Source of the DNA: Acorus gramineus
Lineage: Eukaryota; Streptophyta; Magnoliopsida; Acorales; Acoraceae
Assembly (NCBI GenBank): GCA_030737835.1
Contig: CM060850.1
Location: 29,491,716-29,555,715, forward strand
DNA length: 64,000 bases
Reading direction: 5' to 3'
Shown here: piece by piece, positions 1 through 12,299 of the stretch
How positions within the stretch are numbered: position 1 is the stretch's first letter
Layout: the number at the start of each line of letters is the position of its first letter
Notes under the pieces: model-generated
Databases searched by the model: none
What the model saw: the letters and a program-made list of their open reading frames with translations, nothing else
Told to the model about the DNA's origin: nothing
Program-made: the position numbers and the translations under genes

Positions 1-603
1 TGGTGTAGATCTTCTCCAAACTCCAAAGGTTTTTACACTGCTTAACTGAACTTATATGCATCATATTTAATTGTAATTTTTACTACAGCTATTTCTTAGT
101 CCGACGTGTGCAATTGTGATTTAGATTTGAGAATGCATAGTGTATAATTTATATTATGGAACAATGTCAAAAGGGATAATCTTTTGCCAAAGTAACTGCA
201 CCTTTTCCCCCCTATTGTCACTCTTGCTGTTATTACTGTTGTGTGATTCACACTTAGGTAACAAGGTTTTTAGAGCACAATGCTTTGATTATTGATCGAT
301 AGTTGTAACCGAGTATGTAGATATTCATACCGACCGCAAAAGGTTCCCCCAAGGAGATTGTTTGAATTTAAAATTGTTTAGTTTGCACTTTTATCTCAGT
401 TATGTGGTATCCTGTGAAGCCTAACTTGTCTTTGCTTACTGTTTCTAATATTCGCTGCCAATCTGATGAAGTTATACAATATTTAAGTACTACTTGGGCA
501 ACCTGATGCAGTTTACCATTTCCATTTCTGCTACTTGGTTATTGCATGACCTTGTTTTATTTCTCCAAGATATTTCTTGTTGAAACATGCAATTGTTTCA
601 CAG

Positions 604-2180
604 GTATCGTATTACTGAAGGTGTAAATCTTCCATTCCGGGTGTTGCCTACGATCAAGGAGCTGGGTAGGGCTCGCATGGAAGTAAATGTCAAGGTTTGT
701 TGTTTAAATTCTACATATTGCAAATTTTCAGCTTTCATATTTCAAAAATGATTGCCTGACCATTGTCGAGGTGTAGGTGAAGAGTGTTTTTGGAGCCAAA
801 ATGTTTGCACTGGGAGTTGTCATTAAAATTCCAGTACCAAAGCACACTGCAAAGACAAGTTTTCAAGTGACATCTGGTCGGGCAAAGTACAATGCAGCTA
901 TTGATTGCTTGGTCTGGAAGTAAGTGTTCAGATGGCTTATAAATACATCTGATATTTATTTTTTTTGTTTAATTCATGCACATAGTTTTATCTTATCTTT
1001 GATGATTGATAACTAGGATGTAAGGTTTCCTTGTTGGCATTACATTGAAACATGGATGTATGCTATAGCATTTTAAATCAGTGAACTTCTGGATCCTGCA
1101 GTACAGATGTTTCTCTTTTCTATCATATAGATTTGTCAGCTTGCTTGGCTGATAGAAATGGATGTGTTGGATTCCCATGACCTCACACATGAGGTTGCCA
1201 CACATGCACACAATTTGATAAATCCTGAATCCAACTATTTACTTGTTTCATTTTCTGCGATTGTGTTGGAATTTTGTAGGATAGTAGTATTCCCAAAATA
1301 CATGATCACTAAGTTATCATGTATCCGAACATCCACAAACCATTTTGCACAACGCCATCTACGTAACTTAAATCTTTCTTCTCTATTTGACGCCAGCTGT
1401 CTCAGCAAATATTAAATAAATTTGAAAAATGAATGTGTTCAAACTTGGCAGGATTCGCAAATTCCCTGGGCAAACTGAGCCAACCATGAGTGCTGAGATT
1501 GAGTTGATATCCACCATGGCAGAAAAGAAGTCCTGGACTAGGCCACCAATCCAAATGGAATTTCAGGTGCCTTGTTATACTTTTAACACCAATGCCAATT
1601 CATAAGTTTTCTTTGCCTGCAGGGGTACTTTAGAGCAAATATTCAAATGTAAAGTGGTGATTACAATTATAATTTATAAGAGTTTCAATACATGTTATTC
1701 AGACATACCCCTGAAAGAGATGATTGCTGGCAATGTTTTATGGATACCAAGAACGTCATCCCTTATTAAAGCCTTCATCAGCATAGATCTGACTCATCGT
1801 ATTCGATATTTACAAACCATAAATTTGTTTCACTGTCAGCTATTTTTTTGCAAACGAATGTCTATACTTATTTAGGTATATTTAATGTGTATTAATCTCC
1901 TCCATTACTTTTGATGGGATCTAAAAAATAATTCTCTCCTATTTGCATGGTGTTGACAGGTTCCGATGTTCACTGCATCAGGCTTACGTGTCCGATTTCT
2001 CAAGGTACACTGTTTGGGGTTTTCTTTGTTCCCTAACAAAGTTGCATCAATCTGATCAAATGCAAGCGGTTCTAAATTATAATGCATCACTTCATGCAGG
2101 TCTGGGAGAAGAGTGGATATAACACGGTTGAGTGGGTCCGTTATATAACAAAGGCTGGATCTTACGAGATTCGTTGCTAA
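604..2180 (+). CDS. AP2M: AP-2 complex subunit mu, 3' part (five exons)
   Basis: This is the C-terminal part of the medium (mu) subunit of the AP-2 adaptor. AP-2 recruits clathrin at the plasma membrane, and its mu homology domain binds YxxPhi sorting signals on cargo. Exons read 604-694, 777-919, 1452-1566, 1960-2004 and 2100-2180, all with GT-AG borders and matching phases; TAA ends at 2180. The roughly 157 visible residues run from YRITEGVNLPF to the terminal GSYEIRC, which is typical of plant AP2M and near-identical to my recollection of the Arabidopsis protein. The first base of the 604 exon completes a Lys codon begun in an exon left of the window, so bases 1-603 are intron. The family is about 438 residues long, so some 280 N-terminal residues lie outside. 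No break or substitution stands out. Family identity is secure; exon borders are my reading of splice signals. Confidence 0.95.
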
Positions 2181-3004
2181 TTAGTCATGGAGCAATTTAT
2201 CTTTCCTATGAAAAGAGGGGACTTTGCGAGCACAAGTTCACCTCATAAGAACTAGGTAACACATTGTGTATTTATTTGCCTTGATGTGAGTAGAACGGCC
2301 TTGATGGCCATTTCATATTCTTTTTCAATTTATTTTACTGTAAAAATGTGAGAGTCATCTGTGAGCTCTGCCCAGAATTTATTTTTCGCACATTCAATTC
2401 TTAAATTTGGATTAGCTTATTCATTGTGTTCCAAATATCTACAGAAAATCTTTTGAGATCTATCTATGACAGAAGTGATGCAGTCATGCAGATATGATTC
2501 TCATCAGAAAGCCTGAACTTACATTCTTCAACGTTGTCTACATATCTTGAATTAAAGGTACCAAAATCAGACAATGCATCTCCCTCTGCAACAACACTTG
2601 TGTGCACGCCGCCTTCAGCAGCCTAAGTAGAATTCACGCGCCACCCCACACTCGCATCTGTGAGAAATCCTCGTCACTGTTGTACTCTGGAAGAAGACAA
2701 AATGACCAAAATTGCCTTAGCAAAAGACGGGCCCGACAAAGGAGGGGAGCTTTCTTTCCACCCCTCTAGTTCTCCAACCCACCCAAAATAAATAAATAAG
2801 AGGAAAAGAGAGGTAGAGATATAAGAAGAGAGGAAAAGAGCGGCTGGCCTGGGTGGTGGTGGTGCCGGGGAGGAAGGGAGATGGTGGTGGAGGGCTCGAT
2901 CTGGTTGGAGGAGATGCCAGCAAGGCTGACATGCTCGAATCGATGACCACCATTCTCCAATCCCTCTCCTTCCTCCCCTCGCACTGCCCAGCGTCTCACC
3001 GTCT
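2181..3004. other. 3'UTR of AP2M and intergenic sequence
   Basis: The AP2M 3'UTR probably occupies the first 200-400 bases after the stop. From about 2700 to 3100 the sequence becomes purine-rich and GC-rich, with several short overlapping open frames on both strands that have low-complexity composition. I see no recognisable gene in this stretch. Confidence 0.5.
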
Positions 3005-3609
3005 CTATCTACTTCTCTCTTCCTCTTGTTCTCCAACCCACCCAAAAGGGAGGAAGAGGGGGCTCTCCTGCAGAACATCTGAATTTTAGAGAGCGAGTAA
3101 AAAAAGAAAAGGAGAGTTACCCCATCCGCGTCAAGGGTGGACCTCGACGGCCCAAGAAGCGAGTTTAGCCCGACTCCACTGATCAGACGCTCAGGAGTGG
3201 CGGGGTCCACCAGAGATGGAACCTGTTCAAGAATCACAAAAAAAAAAAAAAAAAAGATTGTCAAGACTCACAGTAAAGACCAGCCAAGAATAGAAAGATC
3301 GGGGTGACCGACCTCCTTGTGTTCCGGGCCTTCAATGGCGGAAACAGGAGAGGGCGATCGAGGGGTGAGAGCGGCGGAGACGCGGCGGCGGAACTCGGAG
3401 GAGGGTGGAGAGGGAGGGGAAGAGGGTTCGTGCGGCGAGGAAGGGGGAGAGGGTGGGGAAGTCAACGAGGGGTTGACGAGGAGGAGGTCGGAAGTGAGGG
3501 GATCGACGAGTCGGATCTTCCGGGAGCCGGGGCTGGGGAAGAGGCGGGACCGTTTCTTGCTGTTGCAGCCTGGACACGTGTCTGAGATCCACGTCGCTTC
3601 TTCACCCAT
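3005..3609 (-). CDS. Candidate three-exon gene, unknown product
   Basis: I do not recognise this protein. On the minus strand an ATG at 3609 opens 99 codons (3313-3609) with CPGCNSKKRSRLFPSPGSRK near the start and then a Pro/Ser-rich tract of SPPSPP repeats. A GT donor follows Glu99. A second exon at 3121-3222 (34 codons) lies between a good acceptor and a GTAACT donor. A third at 3005-3067 would end at TAG, giving about 153 residues. Phases match at both junctions and the N-terminal CxxC-type sequence is not simple repeat, which argues for a real gene. Against it are the short length, biased composition, and two GC-rich competing frames on the other strand. The exon 1 donor (GTCGGT) is weak. 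Treat as a hypothesis. Confidence 0.33.
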
Positions 3610-5375
3610 CTCTCTCTTTTTGTGGAAGCTCTTGTTTCGGTTTTTCGCTCGATTTGATTGATAAAGATGGATTTTTTTTTTTTTTTTTTTTAAGGGGGGG
3701 TGTTTATATGGGGGAGAGAGGGAGAGTTGGTCGGGACTAACGGTCTAATTTAGGTTTGAATTTTATTTTTCCTTCGATATTTCTTGATTTTGATTAGCCG
3801 GTGATTAGATTATGTTGGAGCTATAAATGACTGGTGTGCAGCACTTCTCTCATCGGTGTAAATCGGGCGGGTAAGATTGGGTTGGAGCTTAATCTGAATC
3901 TAACTCGATTTTGGATTTGAGAAGCTCAACTCAAACTCAACCCGTTGAATTATATTAGGGTTGGGTTCAAATTTTAACTTGAACAGCAAAAATAAAATAA
4001 CAAAAATGAGATATTTTTATATAGAAAATAAAGATATAAAAATTACATAAATGAGATATTCTAGATAAGAATAGATTGTATAATTCAAATTTAATCATAC
4101 ACATTAAATAATTATAATTTATTTAGAACATTTTACACATCAAACTCCCCCAAATTTTGGGTTGGATCAGATTCAACCCGTTCAATTGCCTCCGCTTTGT
4201 TATTAATTATTATATTATTATTTTAGTTAGGTTTTTGTTCAAATTAGTAATTTATTAATTATTCCTTAGATTACTTATAATTCAACCCATTGGATAAATA
4301 AGTAATTAATTACCTACTATATGTTTGAATACTCCAATTCCATAATGTCTTGATTTTTAATAATAGGATTTGCTTAAAAAAGTGTTACAGATATTCTTGT
4401 GTGCAACTTCACGTGTAGTAGATAAAGAAGGTATATGATCTTAATTATCTATATTAATCCATTTTACATAAGAACCAAAGAATAAGGTATTTTGGTTTAT
4501 ATATTGGATATATATGGAAATGCATGTGAGATTGTAAATGAAGTGGCGGATAACAATGCAAAAAAGAAAAAAAAAACATATTTCTAGAATTTGAAGAATT
4601 TAATCTCCCCATAGAATTCTAAATAAATGTGAGCATTTATAACATATAATATAATTTAATCACCTTTCAAATAATACTATTTCATCCTCCAAACTTACTA
4701 TGGGCCTTATAAACCCACCCCATGCAATGAGAAAACCACCCCATTATGGGTGTCAAAAACAGTCCCCGACTAATTTTCAGGGTGTGTGCGCATAACGGAT
4801 TATGAAGCAAAATCAGAAAAAGTACCTTTACAGTTTTTTGAAAAAAGCGTGACAAACATATAAAAAAAAAAAAAAAAGTGATTGTTGATTATTAGAAGTG
4901 ATTGCTGAATGTGAGAAAATAATGAAATCATTTCTATCACAAGCACAAACAAGTTAGTCAAAAGAAATATGATTTCTCACATAAACATCAGGCTGCAGCA
5001 AAAACAAGTTAGTCAAAAGAAATATGATTTCTCACATAAACATCAGGCTGCAATGGGAAAGAAGAAAGAGAAAAAACAAAGAGAGAAAGAGAGTTGGGGG
5101 AGGGGGGAGGAGGGCGGCGGAAGGAAGAGAGGGGGTGAGATGCAGAGAGAGAGAGAGAGAGGATCACCACTCTATAAGCCTAGTGTTTCAATTATGACAA
5201 ATAATTCAACAAATCTTCATCAATTCCCAATAAAGTTGCAAATAGAATTCAAAGAAAATGAGGTACAAAGCTTCAAGAGGGGTGGCATGGAATGAATTTC
5301 ATCTGAAGGAATCACTGAAATGTTCATCCAGTAAATCCTTTGCCACAAAAGAATTTGTAAATAAGACATACCCCA
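3610..5375. other. Intergenic, AT-rich, simple repeats
   Basis: This stretch holds a T-run at about 3671-3690, a remnant of the GGGTTGG-rich repeat family around 3860-4195, AT-rich sequence, and A-runs near 4860. A (GA)n tract lies at 5143-5161. No gene is visible; the open frame through the tandem repeat at 4969-5295 is lysine/glutamate low complexity. Confidence 0.5.
4949..5053. repeat. Two-copy tandem repeat, 55-bp period
   Basis: The segment starting ACAAGTTAGTCAAAAG at about 4949 recurs 55 bases later with no visible mismatch through GGCTGCA. It lies in the downstream flank of the BOU-type gene. It looks like replication slippage or a recent tandem duplication. Confidence 0.85.
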
Positions 5376-7244
5376 TCATCCCAAACTAGACCTGGTCACC
5401 TCATAAGCAAGAAAACAAGCCGCATTGGCTGGGACGCTACGCCCCATGGCAGGCCCAAACCCTCTGTACAGACCTTTAACACCCTCTGATGCCAAGATCT
5501 TCCTGAAAGCATCAATGGATCCCGAGAACTTCGGATTCCTGTAGTCGTCGACCTGTATCACACTTTTCACGACATCGGTCGGGTACACGGATGCCCAGAA
5601 GGAGGCCCCCGCCAGTCCACCGGCGGCAATGAGGGAGCCCCTTCCAAGGCTTGAAGTGTCTGTTCCTCCTGCGAAGTACTGTTTCAGCGCTTCATATACA
5701 CCAAACATCGCAGCGTTCCCAGGGACTTCACGGGCTAAGGTTGGGAACAGGCCCTTGTAGAGGCCCCGAATCCCGCCTTCACATCTCAGGACGTGCTTTG
5801 CGACATCCATTGGGCCTCCGTATTTCACTGCGCCAGAAGATGGGCCAGCAACTGCCAGAGCGCTTTGAGCTTGCAACCTGTGTTAACAAGTGAAGATGAT
5901 TGGAATTTGGGTTTGGAAAATAATGGTTAACGATGTCTGGGGTTCAATAGAATGGCATGGAAAATTTGAATCAACTTTCAGCTCTCACTGACTAAGCATC
6001 AAAACCAACCCTCTATGCTAAATGATAAAAGGAAACCAATGACCCCAATTCATTCAAATATATAGCAAATCAAAGACCCTTTGAACATTAACAAGCATAA
6101 AAGTCTGGAAGAGGGGACGAGGGGCCAATGCTTGGAACAACTGTAAAGGATCCAGTCTGCTGGACCTATAGTCACAAAGTTCATTTGACAAGGTATCTGT
6201 TCAGTACACACTAAGGTGTACCTTCACAAATAATACATGATAGTACAAATACGGAGATAATTGAATTGTTTTCTAAATGTACCCTGATTTTTAGTACGAG
6301 AAATACATGCAAAACTTCTATATTGGTAGTGAAGGTGATGAAGACAACTGGGGTTGGTTTATAAAATTATGAAGTGTGTGGCAAATCATTCAAATTAAAC
6401 AGACATCAGTTCCGGAACTTATTAAATGCACAGTTCAGTTAATATAAGTATCATGTATGTTTAGTCAATAAATATGGGAGGTATCCAATCCTTTAACTTA
6501 TTCAAACAATTTCAAAGTAAGTAGTGATTATGACCAGACCGTTCTGGATGACAGCCCCTACAAGTTACCAAAAATCTCATATGAAGTTAAAAACTAAATA
6601 AATATATCACCCAGAAAAAATGATTCTCTGGTCCATACTATCACAAAAGAAACTCATTGCAAGATACCTATTTCAATACAAGAATACAACCATATAGATA
6701 ACGTCCACCTCTCATAAGAAACCCCCTAAAGATTGCAAATGAATCTTGCACTCTGACCACTACCGCTAATCTGTTGGCATATCACAATAATTCCACTTAC
6801 CATAAACAACCAACAAAACAAAAACACAAACAAAACAAACAACAAAACATACCTGCACTTGATCAACTCTGTTGGGCAAGCCAAAAATGAAACTGCAACA
6901 CCAGCCCCAGCCCCACAGATGACCTGCTGGTTGACAGTTAGCGGGATCCCGGGTTCGGACCTCAACAGTGACTCCATCTGCCCCCTCACAGAGAAGAGGA
7001 CAGCGTTGAATGCCGCCACGGTGGCGAGTGGGACTCCCATACCTTTGTATAAGCCCCCCGGGCCTTCCGCAGCGATCGTTTGCTTGACCGCATCCATGGC
7101 ACCAGAATATTTGGGAAGTTGGCCGGGCAGTGGAGCTGGCTGGCTTTGGAGCTTGACCTTGATGGTGTCAAAGGGGTGACCAACTATCAACTGGGCTGCC
7201 CCTCCCACAGTCCCGGCAGTCAAGTCCTTTATTACGTCAGACAT
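5376..7244 (-). CDS. BOU: Mitochondrial carnitine/acylcarnitine carrier-like protein (BOU type)
   Basis: Mitochondrial carrier family member of 297 residues in two exons (6853-7244 and 5376-5877, minus strand), joined inside an Arg codon by a GT-AG intron. The three tandem carrier repeats are visible. Each has its signature: P24-x-D26-x-x-K29, P124-x-E126-x-x-K129 and P230-x-D232-x-x-K235. The overall sequence matches plant A BOUT DE SOUFFLE (about 300 residues). That inner-membrane carrier is annotated as an acylcarnitine carrier but is linked in Arabidopsis to photorespiration and glycine decarboxylase function, possibly through glutamate transport. Start ATG 7244 is preceded by an acceptor at 7265-7266. 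A matching donor at 8330 suggests a 5'UTR intron of about 1.07 kb. The coding sequence appears intact. Substrate cannot be settled from sequence. Confidence 0.93.
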
Positions 7245-8330
7245 CTTGTTTTACAAAATGAATCCTAAGAACAGAAATTCCCCTGTTATTTTCAAAAGGG
7301 TGGTTTGTACAGCTTTGACATTTGGAATATTTCATATAATAAGAGAGATTGATGACATTCATGAACAAGAATATTTGTTAGTAAAATGTTACATACAGTT
7401 CCTTTGGTAGTCTGCACATACTTTAATTTTTTTTACGCATATACTGAATTAATGAAATACATTTTTTTATAATAAAAAAAAATGAAGATTTGAAGAACAC
7501 ACTTATGAATTGAATGCATAATTTTTTCTCAAAAATGAATTGAATGCAAACATTTTTACATTTATTGTAATAGAGTACACACTAATATACAGTGGAGTAT
7601 ATGCTATGTTAAGCGATTTGATATACTACATTAATGATGTAACAATTGCAAATGGGGATGCAAAATGGATAGTGTGCATCAACATCCTATTTCTTAACAA
7701 AAAGAACATAGTCACATACTTACATATGGAAGAAATGTTAGGGACAGTCATTTTATTTAAGAAGTACATATTTTTATGTTTTGGAAACTTTTTAAAGTGC
7801 ATTTTATTTAAGAAGTACATATTTTTATATATAAATAAATTAAATGCATAACTTTTTACATTTTTCTGACCTAGTATATACTAGGTTAAGGGTTAATGGG
7901 GATTGTACAAGTGAAGACAATTGTGTGTATCAGCGCCAATACATATGTTCTATGATGATATCATCCCAAGAACAAAGAACATCACAGAACAGATTCAGAT
8001 GCCACTAAATAATAGGAATTCATTTGCAAAAATCATTCCTTTTTAATGCTATAATAAAACAAGGCTCAATCTCCAAAATATCAAAATCACAGATTCAACG
8101 ATGTGGTGAGAAATTTATTTGATGTGGTCAAAGAAACCCATCAAACCTGACATAACAAAAACACAGATGGGGTTCCCCATTTTCGTCAATAAATGAATGT
8201 CAAGAGTCACTAATGAACCAAACCCACAATCAGCAATCCACTACAATCACATCCCCCAACAACCCAAACCAGATCTAAATCGAATCTCAACAAACATTCA
8301 ATCAAAAATGAAAGAAGAAGAATCCCTTAC

Positions 8331-8560
8331 CGTGAGAACCCCCAAGCGACAGAATCTCTTCAAGATTCTTGAATGTAAGAAAAGATAGGTTCTTTAAGAA
8401 GGCGACAATCGGTTAGAATCGAATGGGAGGTGGAGATTGGGATTGGGAAGTGTGTGCTTTCAGTTCTTCTGACCACAAACGCTCTCTCTTGTACGAGTGA
8501 CAGAAATAGAAAGAGAGAATCAGAAACAAATAGAAAGAGAGAATTTTTATATATTTGGGG
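8331..8560 (-). promoter_or_regulatory. Probable 5'UTR exon and promoter-proximal region of the BOU-type gene
   Basis: Reading the minus strand, a consensus donor (CACG|GTAAGG) ends at 8331. It pairs with the acceptor TTCTTAG just upstream of the BOU ATG, where the exon resumes at 7264. The stretch from 8331 to about 8500 would then be the leader exon; its right boundary and the transcription start are guesses. (GA/CT)-rich sequence at 8500-8545 lies where a core promoter is expected. A cDNA alignment would settle it. Confidence 0.5.
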
Positions 8561-9165
8561 GTCCCGAAATCTCGGCCGTCCGATGGGAGGATATGCGTTG
8601 GTGGAGTGGGCGATGGTGGGGTTGGTTAGTGTTGGTGGGTGGGTGAGGTTGCTTTTGTGAGAAGGCCCTCGAATTTGGTGGGATTTACGAATGGGTACGT
8701 TGGGGTTGGTGTGTTATTTGTTTGGAGTGGTTGGTTTATTTATGTCTTTTGTGTGTGCGTGTTTTTTTAATTCATATAAAGAAATGTTAAAATATCGTGT
8801 TAATACATTATCACTCAACTAGACATTCATTTACTATATTATTATTTAATTGATTATTGTTATTCTAATAGACTAACTAAATAACTAGTCAAAATAACAG
8901 TGGATCCACTTCTCCACTCACTCAAACCTCTCCACCCATTCAAAATAATATTTTTTTGAATCTTTTAAATGATGGAGCTCACATTTGATTGGTTAAAGTA
9001 CTAACCACAGTTAACACTTCCCTTGACATATGACAGGCGGGGCTCACATTTAGCTTGCCCTTAACACTTCCATTGAAGTACCATTTTTATATGTTTTTTA
9101 AAAATTTGACACTAACTAGTGAGTTAACATGTCCATTAGAGATACTCTAACCATAGTAAGGAAAT
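8561..9165. other. Intergenic, nothing recognised
   Basis: A GT-rich patch (8570-8760) is followed by AT-rich sequence. The short open frame at 8430-8660 overlaps the predicted promoter and has no recognisable content. Confidence 0.4.
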
Positions 9166-9648
9166 CCATATAACCCCTTAAAAACACTTATGTAAATCTA
9201 AATAACCCTCTTTTAAAAAATTTATCAATATTTGAAGTCCACGTAACCCCTTAAAAACACTTATGTAAATCTAAATAACCCTCTTTAAAAAAATTTATCA
9301 ATATTTTATTTGATTAATCCTAGCTAAAACACAGTATGTTAAAAAAACTCCTACAATGTGTTAAACATAAGAAAAATTATCTGTAAATGATGATTTTACC
9401 TCTTCAGATAGGGTTTAGTAATTTATTTAAATAGATAAAATTATCATTTAAAGAAGATTTTTTACATTTTTAACATATTATAGAAATTTTGGGTTAACCA
9501 AATATAATATTCAAAAAAATATCCCTTATATCTCAACAAAAATTTAACTTAGGTTTTTTTTTTTAATTTATGTAGATGTTTTCAATGGATTATATGGATT
9601 TTGAACAATTAACAGGGTGTTATTTGGAAGTTTTCCCTTTTTTTTTAT
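9166..9648. mobile_element. Mutator-like MITE remnant with an internal tandem repeat
   Basis: The ends GGAAATCCATATAACCCC on the left and a decayed complement near 9640 match the termini of the elements at 31194 and 46485. The centre (CACAGTATGTTAAA, then TAGAAATTTTGGGTTAACC) is shared with the 31194 copy. Inside the left arm a unit of about 69 bp, containing CCTTAAAAACACTTATG, is present twice (about 9174 and 9243). No clear target-site duplication remains. Confidence 0.55.
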
Positions 9649-10761
9649 CTTTTGAGTTGAAATGGGTTTTTCACGAGAATCGTGTGTTTAATTCTACGTG
9701 AGGTGAGCTGATCAGGCCCTTCCCATCCTTGTTAGAAAGGTGCGTAAATGGGCTTTTATGAGCCGGCCCATGGTGAGGTTTTGGCTTTGAGCACTATTAC
9801 ATTCCATCTTGTGTTACAAGTTCAAATGGGGTCTCGTATATATTGTTAGCCATGGTTTCTTGTTATAACATGATACATATATATAATTATATATCTTTAA
9901 TTTTTTATATAAATGATATCATTTAATCCATTTGAGTATATATTTTATCTTTTATAAAATTATTAGATAAGATATATGATTTTTAAAAAAAAAATGAAAT
10001 ATAGGTATAATGTGTTTGAGACTGTAAAAGGATTGAGTGTATTATTTTTCCATGACTTTTCATGAATAGCCCATTGGCATTGCAATAAGGCCTTGAAAGC
10101 GACCAGGTGATGGAAAGGGCTGGTTAATGAGATACATGTTGGTATAAGCCTGCTGGGTTTATATCTTATATTTTGATTTACATTTTGATTTCTAAATCAT
10201 CCAAGAAGAGTTGCAGCAATGGAATTTTTTCACGGTTGAATATAATTTGGTTAGTTGAATTATAAATAGAGAACCAATAAAGATAATGATAATTAGGGAT
10301 AATAATGAGATGTGTTGTATGGAAAACATGTCCTCACCTGACTTTATTGGGGCATGCTTGGTATCTTAAATTTTGGACTCAAATAAATCAAACAGTCCTC
10401 AAACAAAAGAACTAATATGTCTTGACCCGATGAAGATGTAGATGATTTGTATTTCAAGTGTAAAACTCTCGTCATCCCGTTTCACTCCATTGATCAATAA
10501 TAATTATATCATGTAATTCGTTTATAATTAAAATTAAGAAACATAAATAAAACTATATCGCAAATCAAATTAACTCTATTGTGTTCTTTTTCTTAATTTC
10601 ATTTTTAATAATTGATGAAATACCTAAACATATGTCAAATAATATTATACAATTTAATGATTAAAGTTAATTATTTAAATAATTTTTTGTAATAATTGTG
10701 ATTCTTAAATCCGAATAAATGAGATGGTACGTGACTGGTCAGACTCTTTAATATTTCTTTA
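9649..10761. other. Intergenic AT-rich sequence
   Basis: No gene, strong repeat or regulatory cluster could be supported here. The only open frame near its right end is part of the MITE at 10762. Confidence 0.4.
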
Positions 10762-10969
10762 GGGCTCATTTGGGACCGCAGCAGCATTGACAAATAGGGG
10801 CGCAGTTGAAAAGCATTCTTTCTATGAATGTTATTCAAATGTTGACCAAAATGATTTATATGTGAGGGAAGGCGCCACCAGAAAGCTATCAAAAGTGTTT
10901 GGATCCACAGTAATGTTTCTAACGATTCTTGCACCGCGGAATCTACTCCACCACGGATACAAACTGGGC
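10762..10969. mobile_element. MITE, probably PIF/Harbinger (Tourist-like)
   Basis: The element begins GGGCTCATTTGGGACCGCAG and its right end is an imperfect inverted match (CCACGGATACAAACTGGGC). TTTA stands on both sides (10758-10761 and 10970-10973), compatible with a TTA target duplication. It is about 208 bp long and has no coding capacity; the 63- and 87-residue frames across it are chance. Confidence 0.55.
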
Positions 10970-11279
10970 TTTAGATGAGTTTGAAACGAAATAATCAAAC
11001 CAATGCGATTGGATTTGTCCGATTGTTTTTAAACCAATAAGATTTATCTAGATTTAATATTATTTGATATTTCATTTCATGCAAACTTGTTCTTTAATTC
11101 CTTTTTTTAATAGTCAAACCTTGTTTGTCGCAATCTTGGGCGATATGGTTAACCCGCAATCACAGTCACACTCTTTTCCAAGGGACGACGCCATACGAGG
11201 AGAACACTTGGGATCAGGTGGTGTGGTTGGTAAAATGTTGGGGTATATAATGTGCAGAGGCTCCTAGGCTGGAAGTAGT

Positions 11280-11519
11280 AAACAACAAGTTTGTTTTTGG
11301 TTGCGCGATTGCAAGACTGATTCTGTAGAAATTTGGGTTTTAAAACTGATTATGTAGGAAGCTCACATCCCCCAGCTTTTGAAAATCGCAGTTTTTGGAC
11401 ACTATTTGCCTGAAATCTGTGTGCAGGAAGCTGCTACAGTAAAACTGTTTGATTGCACAATTACAAAAATAGCTTTTTGGAATCGCAAATGCTAGACAAT
11501 CGCACAATCAAACGCACCC
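11280..11519. mobile_element. Degenerate MITE of the same family as 18959-19188
   Basis: The left end contains TTTGGTTGCGCGATTGC. The right end contains GCACAATCAAACGCACCC, its inverted partner. The middle shares the motif around AGGAAGCTGC with the intact copy at 18959-19188. The left terminus is worn, so no target duplication can be called. Confidence 0.6.
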
Positions 11520-11751
11520 GATGTATTTTGATTTTTGGTTGGTGTACTAGTTGGACTCCCTGTCTCTATCCAGCTCTTACCAACCTTTTCTGTATTTTCC
11601 TTTGGGAACTCATAGGAAGTTACCTACCATTTTTCCAAAAAAAAAAAAAAAAATTTGTTTGTCACAATCTTGCTAGATGCCAATCAGACGTTAGTGGTGG
11701 AAAATTTGATGTGTCCTAGGACCTACTGATGTTGATGGTCATGCTTTTAGT

Positions 11752-12291
11752 TAGGCCTGCCAATGGGTCGGGGTGAATCGAATCCGACCCGTTTGTTTGT
11801 CAGGTTTTTCAGGTCGGGTCCATATTGGATCTCGGGTTGGATCGGGTCGACCCATTAACAAGCCTAGGCCAGACAAAGAGAGGTCGAAGAACTTCTCAAG
11901 GGCTCACGATAGCTTTATTTTTTTTTATTTTTAATAGTGTCTAATGTATTATAAATAGTTCTTTACTATTTGAATTTTTTTAATGTTTTATGAGAAAACA
12001 TTTGGAATATGGTTTACATTATTACGCTTTTATGTGAAGTTAAAAAGTTGTAAAATATTTCAAATGCTTAAATTTTTTAATAATTGTTCAATATTTAATT
12101 ATAAATGTTTGGTTGAATCATGAGTGTTAGGTTGTATCATAAATAAAAAAAATCACATAGTATTTAGGTTGGGTCGATCGGGTCCATATGATCGGGTCAG
12201 GGTGGACCCAGACTCGACCTGTTTTGATTATCGGGTCTTTCGGGTCCGATATTTATGCTTTTTATTCCGGATCGACCCGTTGATAGGCCTA
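11752..12291. mobile_element. Non-autonomous hAT element with 8-bp target duplication
   Basis: Terminal inverted repeats start TAGGCCTGCCAATGGGTCGG on the left and end CGACCCGTTGATAGGCCTA on the right. The 8-bp flanks are CTTTTAGT (11744-11751) and CTTCTAGT (12292-12299), one mismatch apart. Both arms are rich in GGGTC/GACCC and the centre is AT-rich. No transposase frame is present. It belongs to the same family as 23014-23924. Confidence 0.75.
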
Positions 12292-12299
12292 CTTCTAGT

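Noticed and set aside
3304-3661. Plus-strand Gly/Arg/Glu-rich frames of 93 and 114 residues
   Set aside because: Low-complexity GGRG and EEGGEGG sequence, best explained as the reverse of the Pro/Ser-rich candidate exon or as GC-rich non-coding DNA.
9166-9310. Spaced direct repeats suggesting an array
   Set aside because: Only two copies exist, with no regular spacers, inside a MITE; this is not a CRISPR-like array, and the genome is a plant's.
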